Origin: Candidatus Fonsibacter sp.
GTDB taxonomy: Bacteria > Pseudomonadota > Alphaproteobacteria > Pelagibacterales > Pelagibacteraceae
Assembly: GCA_009693745.1 (NCBI GenBank)
Contig: SHWR01000017.1
Span: forward strand, 1-20,841
DNA length: 20,841 bases
Reading direction: 5' to 3'
The position numbers and the translations under genes were made by a program. The notes under the pieces were generated by a model. It had not been told where the DNA came from and ran no database searches. It saw only the letters and a list, made by a program, of their open reading frames with translations. This document shows, piece after piece, positions 15,906 to 20,841 of this stretch. Positions within the stretch are counted from its first letter, which is position 1, and every line of letters starts with the position of its first letter.

Positions 15906-16733
15906 ATGACTTTAAAAACATATAAACCTTATACAAAATCTACTAGAGGCACCATTATTCTAGACAGAACTGGTCTTTGGAAAGGAAAGCCTGTTAAATC
16001 TCTGACTTCAGGTATCAACGGCTCGCACGGAAGAAATAATTTAGGAAGAATTACATCACGACACCGTTCAGCAGGGCATAAGAAAAAATATAGATTTGTA
16101 GATTTCAAGAGAAATAAGTTTGATATGCCTGCTACAGTAATTCGTTTTGAGTACGATCCTTATAGAACATCTAATATTATGCTTGTTGAATATGAAGACA
16201 AAACTCAAAGTTATTTAATTGCTCCACAAGATGTTAAAGCGGGGACTAAAATTTATTCTGGAAGAAAAAAAGACATAGAGATCGGTAATTGTATGCCTTT
16301 AATCGATATTCCTCCTGCAACAGTTGTTCATAACGTTGAAATGAGACCAGGAAACGGTGGAGTATTAGCTAGATCAGCCGGTACTTCTGTGCAAATTATG
16401 AGTCATGATCAAGATTATACAACATTAAAATTAGCCTCAGGAGAAGTAAGAAAAATACAAAGTTTATGCAAAGCAACTATTGGAGCAGTATCAAATCCAG
16501 ATCAAAAAAATATTAAAATTGGTAAAGCTGGAAGAAGCAGATGGCTAGGAATTAGACCACAGACAAGAGGTATCGCAATGAACCCCGTTGATCACCCTCA
16601 CGGAGGAAGAACTAACGGTGGAAGACATCCTGTTACTCCTTGGGGAATTAAAACTAAAGGTAAAAAAACAAGAAAAAATAAAAATACCGATAAGTATATT
16701 ATTTCAAGGAAGAAAAAGAGAGGCATTAATTAA
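15906..16733 (+). CDS. rplB: 50S ribosomal protein L2
   Basis: L2, 275 residues, is needed for subunit association and peptidyl-transferase activity. The N-terminus (MTLKTYKPYTKSTRGTIILD), the SH3-like core (RSAGHKKKYRFVDFKRNKFD and VHNVEMRPGNGGVLARSAGT) and the basic C-terminus are present. The universally conserved histidine motif near the peptidyl-transferase centre reads VDHPHGG at about residues 228-234. It then goes straight to RTNGGRHPVTPWG: the usual GGGEG stretch is shortened by two or three residues. The surrounding frame is intact, so this is an in-frame difference and not an error. rpsS follows after TT in the junction TAATTATG. Confidence 0.98.
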   Translation: MTLKTYKPYTKSTRGTIILDRTGLWKGKPVKSLTSGINGSHGRNNLGRITSRHRSAGHKKKYRFVDFKRNKFDMPATVIRFEYDPYRTSNIMLVEYEDKTQSYLIAPQDVKAGTKIYSGRKKDIEIGNCMPLIDIPPATVVHNVEMRPGNGGVLARSAGTSVQIMSHDQDYTTLKLASGEVRKIQSLCKATIGAVSNPDQKNIKIGKAGRSRWLGIRPQTRGIAMNPVDHPHGGRTNGGRHPVTPWGIKTKGKKTRKNKNTDKYIISRKKKRGIN

Positions 16734-16735
16734 TT

Positions 16736-17041
16736 ATGAGTAGATCAGTTTGGAAAGGTCCTTTTGTTGAATTAAGTTTAATGAAAAAAGTGCAAAAGCA
16801 TAAAGATCAAAATATTAAAAAACCCATTAAAACTTGGTCAAGAAAATCTACAATTATCCCAGAATTTATTGGAATGACTTTCGAAGTTCATAATGGAAAA
16901 AAATTCTTTCCAGTGACTATTACAGATGAAATGATTGGTCATAAATTAGGAGAGTTTTCGGCAACAAGACAATTCTTTGGACATACACCAGCTGATAAAA
17001 AAGCTGCTCCAGCAACTGAGAAAAGAGATGAAAAAAAATAA
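16736..17041 (+). CDS. rpsS: 30S ribosomal protein S19
   Basis: This 101-residue S19 is slightly longer than the usual 92. The core is complete: SRSVWKGPFVELSLMKKVQ, RKSTIIPEFIGMTFEVHNGK and KLGEFSATRQFFGHTPADKK. The added C-terminal residues are Ala/Lys/Glu-rich (from about AAPATEKRDEKK). S19 sits in the 30S head near the A-site finger and pairs with S13. The last codons overlap the start of rplV by 14 nt in another frame, so the extension also supplies the rplV initiation region. Confidence 0.98.
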   Translation: MSRSVWKGPFVELSLMKKVQKHKDQNIKKPIKTWSRKSTIIPEFIGMTFEVHNGKKFFPVTITDEMIGHKLGEFSATRQFFGHTPADKKAAPATEKRDEKK

Positions 17042-17408
17042 AGATTTAAATCAAGTTAAAGCAATTTACAGGAATTTAAGATCAAGTCCGCGTAAAATTA
17101 ATAACATTTTAAAAAGTATAAGAGGAAAAAATGCTAATGTTGCTATGAGAGATTTAGAATTTACAGACAAAAGAGTAGCAAATGAGATTAAAAAAACTTT
17201 AAAATCAGCAATTGCTAATGCTGAGAATAACAATCAGTTAGACATTGATAATTTAATTGTAAAAGAGGCTTATGTTGGAAAAGGAATTACACTAAAACGT
17301 TTTATGCCTAGAGCAAGAGGTAGATCTGCAGGAATTAAAAAACATTTTTCCAATTTAACAATTATTGTTTCTGAAAAAAAAAATACTCCAGTGGAGGCTA
17401 CTAAATAA
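17028..17408 (+). CDS. rplV: 50S ribosomal protein L22
   Basis: L22, 126 residues from the ATG at 17028 (MKKNKDLNQVKAIYRNLRSS), spans the 50S with a long loop lining the tunnel. The family features SPRKINNILKSIRGKNANVA and the loop/C-terminal VGKGITLKRFMPRARGRSAG are clear. The open frame continues upstream to an ATG at 16977, but those 17 residues fall within conserved rpsS and do not resemble L22, so the internal start is preferred. It overlaps rpsS by 14 nt. A run of ten A at 17374-17383 lies near the 3' end, within EKKN codons. GGAGG at 17393-17397 lies 10 nt upstream of the next start. Confidence 0.96.
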   Translation: MKKNKDLNQVKAIYRNLRSSPRKINNILKSIRGKNANVAMRDLEFTDKRVANEIKKTLKSAIANAENNNQLDIDNLIVKEAYVGKGITLKRFMPRARGRSAGIKKHFSNLTIIVSEKKNTPVEATK

Positions 17409-18106
17409 TGGGACAGAAAGTTAATCCAATTAGTTTTAGATTAAGTATTAATAAAAATTGGGATTCAATGTGGTTTGCCAAGAAAAAAGAGTATGGCCAA
17501 TATTTAATCGAAGACTTTAAAATTAGAGAATATATTAATAAAAATATTAAAAATTCAGGAATTTCAAAGATCTTTATCGAAAGACCTACTAAAAAATGTA
17601 TCGTAACAATCTTTACATCAAGACCAGGATTTGTAATTGGAAAAAAAGGTTCTGATATTGATAAAATCAAAAGCAATCTTAATAAGATTTCAAGTTCAGA
17701 AGTTTCGGTAAATATTAAAGAAATTAGAAAACCAGAATTAGACGCTTATTTAGTTGCAGAAAATGTAGCTCAGCAACTAGAAAAACGAATTGCATATAGA
17801 AAAGCTATGAAAAGAGCTATGCAATCAACTCTTAGATTAGGTGCTAAAGGAATTAAAGTAACAGTTGCTGGAAGATTAGCAGGAACAGAGATTGCAAGAA
17901 CAGAATGGTTAAGAGAAGGAAGTATTCCTCTTCATACTTTAAGAGCTGATGTTGATTATGGTGAAGCAGAGGCGGAAACAACTTATGGAATTATTGGAGT
18001 TAAAGTTTGGATTTATAAAGGCATCGTTTTTGAAAAAGATAAGAAAAAAAATGAAGATACTAATGTTAAGAATATAAACGAGAAAGAAAATGTTACAACC
18101 AGCTAG
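17408..18106 (+). CDS. rpsC: 30S ribosomal protein S3
   Basis: This 232-residue S3 has the expected start MGQKVNPISFRLSINKNWDS. The KH domain carries its GXXG loop in FVIGKKGSDI at about residues 74-83. The C-terminal domain contains MQSTLRLGAKGIKVTVAGRL and AEAETTYGIIGVKVWIYKG. S3 lies at the mRNA entry channel and contributes to helicase activity with S4 and S5. The gene overlaps the rplV stop by one base (TAATG) with a GGAGG 10 nt upstream. The last about 20 residues are Lys/Glu/Asn-rich and non-conserved. It ends with TAG, and its last 17 nt overlap rplP. Confidence 0.98.
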   Translation: MGQKVNPISFRLSINKNWDSMWFAKKKEYGQYLIEDFKIREYINKNIKNSGISKIFIERPTKKCIVTIFTSRPGFVIGKKGSDIDKIKSNLNKISSSEVSVNIKEIRKPELDAYLVAENVAQQLEKRIAYRKAMKRAMQSTLRLGAKGIKVTVAGRLAGTEIARTEWLREGSIPLHTLRADVDYGEAEAETTYGIIGVKVWIYKGIVFEKDKKKNEDTNVKNINEKENVTTS

Positions 18107-18506
18107 AACAAAGTATAGAAAAGCTTTTAAAGGAAAAATTCATGGTGTTGCTACACGTGGGTCCGAATTAAACTTTGGATCTTTTGGACTAAAAGCAATC
18201 GAGCCTAATCGAGTAACTTCGAAAGAAATTGAAGCTGCAAGAGTTGCTTTAACTAGACATATGAAGAGAGCTGGTAGAGTTTGGATTAGAATTTTCCCAA
18301 ATATTCCTGTAACAAAAAAACCAATAGAAGTCAGGATGGGTAAAGGTAAGGGTGGTTTAGAATATTACGTTTTTAGAGTTAAACCAGGAAGAATTATTTT
18401 TGAAATTGACGGTGTAGATGAGATAGTGGCTAAAGAAGCTTTTGAGAGAGCCAAAGCAAAATTGTCCATCAAAACAAAAATGATTAAAAGATTAGGAACG
18501 CAATAA
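18090..18506 (+). CDS. rplP: 50S ribosomal protein L16
   Basis: L16, 138 residues, has the standard length and start (MLQPARTKYRKAFKGKIHG). GRVWIRIFPNIPVTKKPIEV and the VRMGKGKGG segment follow, the latter containing the arginine equivalent to E. coli R81. L16 organises the A-site tRNA region and central protuberance of the 50S. The ATG lies inside the last 17 nt of rpsC in another frame, the largest overlap in the window. The start is well supported because MLQP is nearly invariant. An AGGAA motif close to the gene's end probably serves rpmC. Confidence 0.98.
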   Translation: MLQPARTKYRKAFKGKIHGVATRGSELNFGSFGLKAIEPNRVTSKEIEAARVALTRHMKRAGRVWIRIFPNIPVTKKPIEVRMGKGKGGLEYYVFRVKPGRIIFEIDGVDEIVAKEAFERAKAKLSIKTKMIKRLGTQ

Positions 18507-18697
18507 TGAAAACTAAAGAAATTAAAAAGTTAACACAGGATCAATTGTTTTCTGAATTAGAAAAATTAAAAAAAGAACAGTTTAATATTCGATTTAAGAA
18601 GAAAAATGGTCAAGTTACGAATACGGCTACTATCAAAGCTAATAGACGCACTATTGCTACAGTTAAAACTTTTATTAATTTAAACAGAGCAAAATAA
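18506..18697 (+). CDS. rpmC: 50S ribosomal protein L29
   Basis: This 63-residue L29 has the two-helix hairpin pattern of the family: MKTKEIKKLTQDQLFSELEK, then LKKEQFNIRFKKKNGQVTNT and an RRTIATVKTFIN end. L29 sits beside L23 at the tunnel exit. The ATG shares one base with the rplP stop (TAATG), and AGGAA at 18494-18498, 7 nt upstream, is a plausible Shine-Dalgarno sequence. The stop overlaps rpsQ in the same manner. Confidence 0.96.
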   Translation: MKTKEIKKLTQDQLFSELEKLKKEQFNIRFKKKNGQVTNTATIKANRRTIATVKTFINLNRAK

Positions 18698-18933
18698 TGG
18701 TTAAGAGAATTTTAAAAGGAAAAGTAGTCAGTGATAAGAGCAACAAAACAATTGTTGTTGAAGTAAGCAGAAGATTTGTTCATCCTAAATATAAAAAAGT
18801 AATGACTACTTATAAAAAATATCATGCACATGATGAAAAAAATAAATCTAAAGTTGGAGATACAGTTTCTATTATTGAAAGCAAACCAATTTCTAAACTT
18901 AAACATTGGATAGTTGTTGGAGGAGATAAATAA
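18697..18933 (+). CDS. rpsQ: 30S ribosomal protein S17
   Basis: S17, 78 residues, is an OB-fold primary 16S rRNA-binding protein of the 30S body. The family sequence KGKVVSDKSNKTIVVEVSRR, HPKYKKVMTTYKKYHAHDE and KVGDTVSIIESKPISKLKHW is complete. The start overlaps the rpmC stop by one base with no Shine-Dalgarno sequence. The end encodes a Gly-Gly-Asp-Lys stretch whose DNA (GGAGGAGA) doubles as the rplN ribosome binding site. rplN begins directly after the stop codon. Confidence 0.98.
   Translation: MVKRILKGKVVSDKSNKTIVVEVSRRFVHPKYKKVMTTYKKYHAHDEKNKSKVGDTVSIIESKPISKLKHWIVVGGDK
18919..18926 (+). promoter_or_regulatory. Strong ribosome binding site of rplN
   Basis: GGAGGAGA ends 7 nt before the rplN ATG and lies inside the last codons of rpsQ. 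It is one of the strongest Shine-Dalgarno sequences in the window and falls at the point where the spc operon begins in E. coli. Independent entry at this old operon boundary is an inference. Confidence 0.65.
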
Positions 18934-19302
18934 ATGATACAGGTTCAAACCGAATTATTTGTTGCTGATAATACAGGCGCTAGAAAAGTAGAGTGTATTA
19001 AAGTATTAGGTGGATCTAAAAGAAGATATGCAACAATAGGTGATATTATTGTTGTTTCAATTAAAGACGCTATTCCAAAAGGAAAAGTAAAAAAAGGTGA
19101 TGTTCATAAAGCAGTAATTGTTAGAACAAGAAAAGAAATTAAAAGATTAGATGGAACTTCAATAAAATTTGATGCCAATGCCGCAGTTTTAGTGCAGCCA
19201 AATGGCGAGCCTATTGGAACAAGGATTTTTGGACCTGTAACGAGAGAATTAAGAAATAAAAATTTTATGAAAATAATTTCTTTAGCACCTGAGGTATTAT
19301 GA
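18934..19302 (+). CDS. rplN: 50S ribosomal protein L14
   Basis: This 122-residue L14 is exactly the typical length. It opens MIQVQTELFVADNTGARKVE and includes VLGGSKRRYATIGDIIVVSI, KGKVKKGDVHKAVIVRTRK and the ending RELRNKNFMKIISLAPEVL. L14 lies on the 50S interface, where it bridges to 16S helix 14 and is the target of the RsfS silencing factor. It starts immediately after the rpsQ stop behind a strong Shine-Dalgarno sequence. No spc-type promoter is visible in the zero-length gap, so it must be co-transcribed. It overlaps rplX by 4 nt (ATGA). Confidence 0.99.
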   Translation: MIQVQTELFVADNTGARKVECIKVLGGSKRRYATIGDIIVVSIKDAIPKGKVKKGDVHKAVIVRTRKEIKRLDGTSIKFDANAAVLVQPNGEPIGTRIFGPVTRELRNKNFMKIISLAPEVL

Positions 19303-19643
19303 TTAAATTAAAAATTAAAAAAGGAGATAACGTAAAAATAATAACTGGTGACGACAAAGGTAAAACAGGAAATGTAATAAAAGTATTCCCTGATGTTAGA
19401 AAAGTTTTAGTTAAAGGTATTAATGAAAAGAAAAAACATCAAAAACCTACAAGAGAGAAAAAAGGTGGAATTATTACTATTGAAAGACCAATTCACATAT
19501 CAAATGTTGTTAAATTGTCAGATGCAAAAATAGATAAAAATTTTGAAAAGAAACAGGATCTTAAAAAAATTGAAAAAAAAGAAGGAAGAAGTAAAAAAAA
19601 AGTAAAAGAAAAAATAAAAATAAAAACAAAAAGTAACAAATGA
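19299..19643 (+). CDS. rplX: 50S ribosomal protein L24, lysine-rich tail
   Basis: L24, 114 residues, has the KOW motif near the start (KGDNVKIITGDDKGKTGNVI), the EKKKHQKPTREKKGGIITIE segment, and HISNVVKLSD. L24 starts 50S assembly and lies at the tunnel exit. After about residue 78 the protein is nearly all Lys, Glu and Ile/Ser, extending somewhat past the usual 102-105 residues. A GAGG at 19291-19294 precedes the ATG by 4 nt. The start overlaps the rplN stop (ATGA), and its own TGA overlaps rplE the same way. Confidence 0.97.
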   Translation: MIKLKIKKGDNVKIITGDDKGKTGNVIKVFPDVRKVLVKGINEKKKHQKPTREKKGGIITIERPIHISNVVKLSDAKIDKNFEKKQDLKKIEKKEGRSKKKVKEKIKIKTKSNK

Positions 19644-20278
19644 AATTAGTTCCTAGATTAAAAGAAAAGTATACTAAGGAGATAGTTCCTGCTTTATGTA
19701 AGAGTTTGTCTTTCAGTAATAAAATGCAAGCTCCTAAATTAGTTAAGATCGTTTTAAATATGGGTCTTGGATTAGATGGAACTGATAATAAAATTCTAAA
19801 AAGTGCAGAAGATGATTTATCAGCTATAGCAGGTCAAAAAGCTCAAGTTACAAAATCTAGAAAATCAATTTCTAACTTTAAAACAAGAGTAGGAATTCCT
19901 TTAGGTTTAAAAGTTACATTAAGAAAAGATCAAATGTATTTCTTCTTAGATCGTTTAGTAAATATTGCTCTGCCAAGGATAAAAGACTTTAGAGGTTTAA
20001 ATCCTAATAGCTTTGATAGTGAAGCTAATTACAGTTTTGGGGTTAAAGAGCATATTATATTCCCTGAAGTTAATTTTGATAAAGTAGATAAAATTAGAGG
20101 TTTAGACATCACTATTGTAACAACTGCAAAGACTAAAGATCAAGCCAAAATGTTACTTGATAGTTTTAATTTTCCATTTGCTAAAGTTGGAATTTTTGCA
20201 GCAGATAAAAAAAAAGTTAAAAAAAATGGAGACAGTGAAAAAAGTAAAGATAAAGAAAAAAATAAGGAGATAAATTAA
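19640..20278 (+). CDS. rplE: 50S ribosomal protein L5, with basic C-terminal extension
   Basis: L5, 212 residues, is longer than the usual about 180. The core is complete: MKLVPRLKEKYTKEIVPALC, PKLVKIVLNMGLGLDGTDNK, GLKVTLRKDQMYFFLDRLVN, LPRIKDFRGLNPNSFD and GVKEHIIFPEVNFDKVDKIRG. L5 binds 5S rRNA and contacts P-site tRNA in the central protuberance. The last about 27 residues (KKKVKKNGDSEKSKDKEKNK and on) are an uncharacterised charged tail. The start overlaps the rplX stop by 4 nt (ATGA). E. coli places the S8 repressor site at the rplX-rplE junction; no room for it is seen here. The tail DNA also carries the rpsN ribosome binding site. Confidence 0.97.
   Translation: MKLVPRLKEKYTKEIVPALCKSLSFSNKMQAPKLVKIVLNMGLGLDGTDNKILKSAEDDLSAIAGQKAQVTKSRKSISNFKTRVGIPLGLKVTLRKDQMYFFLDRLVNIALPRIKDFRGLNPNSFDSEANYSFGVKEHIIFPEVNFDKVDKIRGLDITIVTTAKTKDQAKMLLDSFNFPFAKVGIFAADKKKVKKNGDSEKSKDKEKNKEIN
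20264..20270 (+). promoter_or_regulatory. Ribosome binding site of rpsN
   Basis: AAGGAGA ends 8 nt before the rpsN ATG, a near-perfect Shine-Dalgarno sequence at good spacing. It lies inside the codons for the lysine-rich L5 tail, so part of that tail's sequence is explained by this overlap. Confidence 0.7.
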
Positions 20279-20584
20279 ATGGCAAAGAGAAGTTCTATTG
20301 AAAGAAATTTAAAAAGAGTGAAAATGTCAAAGAGATTTGAAAACAAAAGGTCCAAGCTCAAAAAAATTATTATGAACAAAACTATATCCCTTAATGAAAG
20401 ATTTTTAGCAAGTTTAAAGCTTTCAAAAGTTCCAAGAAATTCAGCAAAAAATAGAATAAAAAATAGATGCGAAATTACTGGAAGATCGCGTGGTTATTAT
20501 AGAAAGTTAAGAATGTCTAGAATTGCACTTAGAAAATTTGCTTCTAGTGGAAAAATTCCAGGCATGACGAAAGCTAGCTGGTAA
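20279..20584 (+). CDS. rpsN: 30S ribosomal protein S14 (zinc-free long form)
   Basis: At 101 residues this is the long S14 without the CXXC zinc knuckle. A single Cys lies in the RCEITGRSRGYYRKLRMSRI segment, where the zinc form has paired cysteines. The start MAKRSSIERNLKRVKMSKRF and the end RKFASSGKIPGMTKASW are typical. S14 helps assemble the 30S head beside S10 and S19. It starts directly after the rplE stop with a strong Shine-Dalgarno sequence. rpsH begins 10 nt downstream. Confidence 0.98.
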   Translation: MAKRSSIERNLKRVKMSKRFENKRSKLKKIIMNKTISLNERFLASLKLSKVPRNSAKNRIKNRCEITGRSRGYYRKLRMSRIALRKFASSGKIPGMTKASW

Positions 20585-20590
20585 GGGAGG
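20585..20590 (+). promoter_or_regulatory. Ribosome binding site of rpsH
   Basis: GGGAGG directly after the rpsN stop is the purest Shine-Dalgarno match in the window. Its last base is 4 nt before the rpsH ATG, slightly close but workable. It lies in a real 10-nt gap, unlike most junctions here. Confidence 0.65.
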
Positions 20591-20594
20591 ATAT

Positions 20595-20841
20595 ATGAAA
20601 ATTACAGATCCAATTGGAGATATGATTACAAGAATAAGAAACGGACAAATGCGTGGCTTAAAAAAAGTATCGGTACCTGGTTCTAAATTAAGAAAAGCAG
20701 TTTTAGATGTTCTTTACAAAGAAGGATTTATTCAAGAATATACAACTTCTAAAGACAAAAGTTTTGAAACAATAGTGATTAATTTAAAATATATGTACGG
20801 TGTTCCAGTTATTACAGAGATCGAAAGAGTTTCAAAACCAG
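20595..20841 (+). CDS. rpsH: 30S ribosomal protein S8 (3' end beyond window)
   Basis: The frame starts at ATG 20595 behind a GGGAGG site and is cut by the window edge after 82 codons plus one base, out of about 130 expected. The visible residues MKITDPIGDMITRIRNGQMR, then VSVPGSKLRKAVLDVLYKEG and INLKYMYGVPVITEIERVSK, are characteristic of the S8 N-terminal domain. S8 is a primary 16S rRNA-binding protein of the 30S body and in E. coli is the translational repressor of the spc operon. Its position after rpsN is the standard spc order. Confidence 0.97.
   Translation, partial: MKITDPIGDMITRIRNGQMRGLKKVSVPGSKLRKAVLDVLYKEGFIQEYTTSKDKSFETIVINLKYMYGVPVITEIERVSKP

Noticed and set aside
16977..17027. 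Extended rplV start at 16977
   Set aside because: The 17 added residues overlap the conserved end of S19 and do not resemble L22; the ATG at 17028 fits the family better.
1..20841. Search for CRISPR arrays, insertion sequences, tRNAs, toxin-antitoxin or defence genes
   Set aside because: All but about 300 nt is covered by recognised housekeeping genes, and the gaps show no repeats, terminal inverted repeats or tRNA-like folds.

Overview
The window is one continuous block of core information-processing genes, all on the + strand, from an AT-rich and very compact bacterial genome. Protein signatures (alphaproteobacterial-type EF-G, RpoB, RpoC, L3 and S12, and zinc-free S14), the nusG-rplKAJL-rpoBC-rpsL-rpsG-fusA-rpsJ order in a single run, and intergenic gaps mostly of 0-4 nt suggest a streamlined alphaproteobacterium. 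The SAR11/Pelagibacterales group is my best guess, but this rests on compositional and contextual impression; no phylogeny was run.

Layout. Positions 1-434 hold the 3' part of nusG, followed by the L11/L1/L10/L12 genes rplK, rplA, rplJ and rplL (437-2457). A 49-nt gap with a small hairpin leads into rpoB (2507-6589), and rpoC (6593-10753) follows 3 nt later. The only sizeable non-coding stretch is 10754-10947 (194 nt). It carries a possible weak terminator for rpoC, a good sigma70-type promoter (TTGACC, 16 bp, TATTAT) and a leader of about 107 nt with several complementary segments. From there rpsL, rpsG and fusA (str operon) run without a break into the S10 operon (rpsJ, rplC, rplD, rplW, rplB, rpsS, rplV, rpsC, rplP, rpmC, rpsQ) and the spc operon (rplN, rplX, rplE, rpsN, and rpsH cut by the window end).

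How the genes work together. NusG, RpoB and RpoC form the transcription machinery. The ribosomal proteins build the stalk (L10, L12, with L11 and L1), the peptidyl-transferase surroundings (L2, L3, L4, L16), the tunnel exit (L22, L23, L24, L29) and the small-subunit head and decoding site (S3, S7, S10, S12, S14, S19). EF-G drives translocation.

Notable absences. There is no tuf gene between fusA and rpsJ. At the places where E. coli keeps r-protein autoregulatory RNA (L10 leader, S7 site between rpsL and rpsG, S10/L4 leader, S8 site at rplX-rplE) there is no intergenic room. The rpsL leader and the short rplL-rpoB gap are therefore the only obvious places for RNA-level control. I found no mobile element, CRISPR array, tRNA, rRNA or unknown gene. 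The region is essentially ordinary housekeeping DNA, and the findings are modest in interest.
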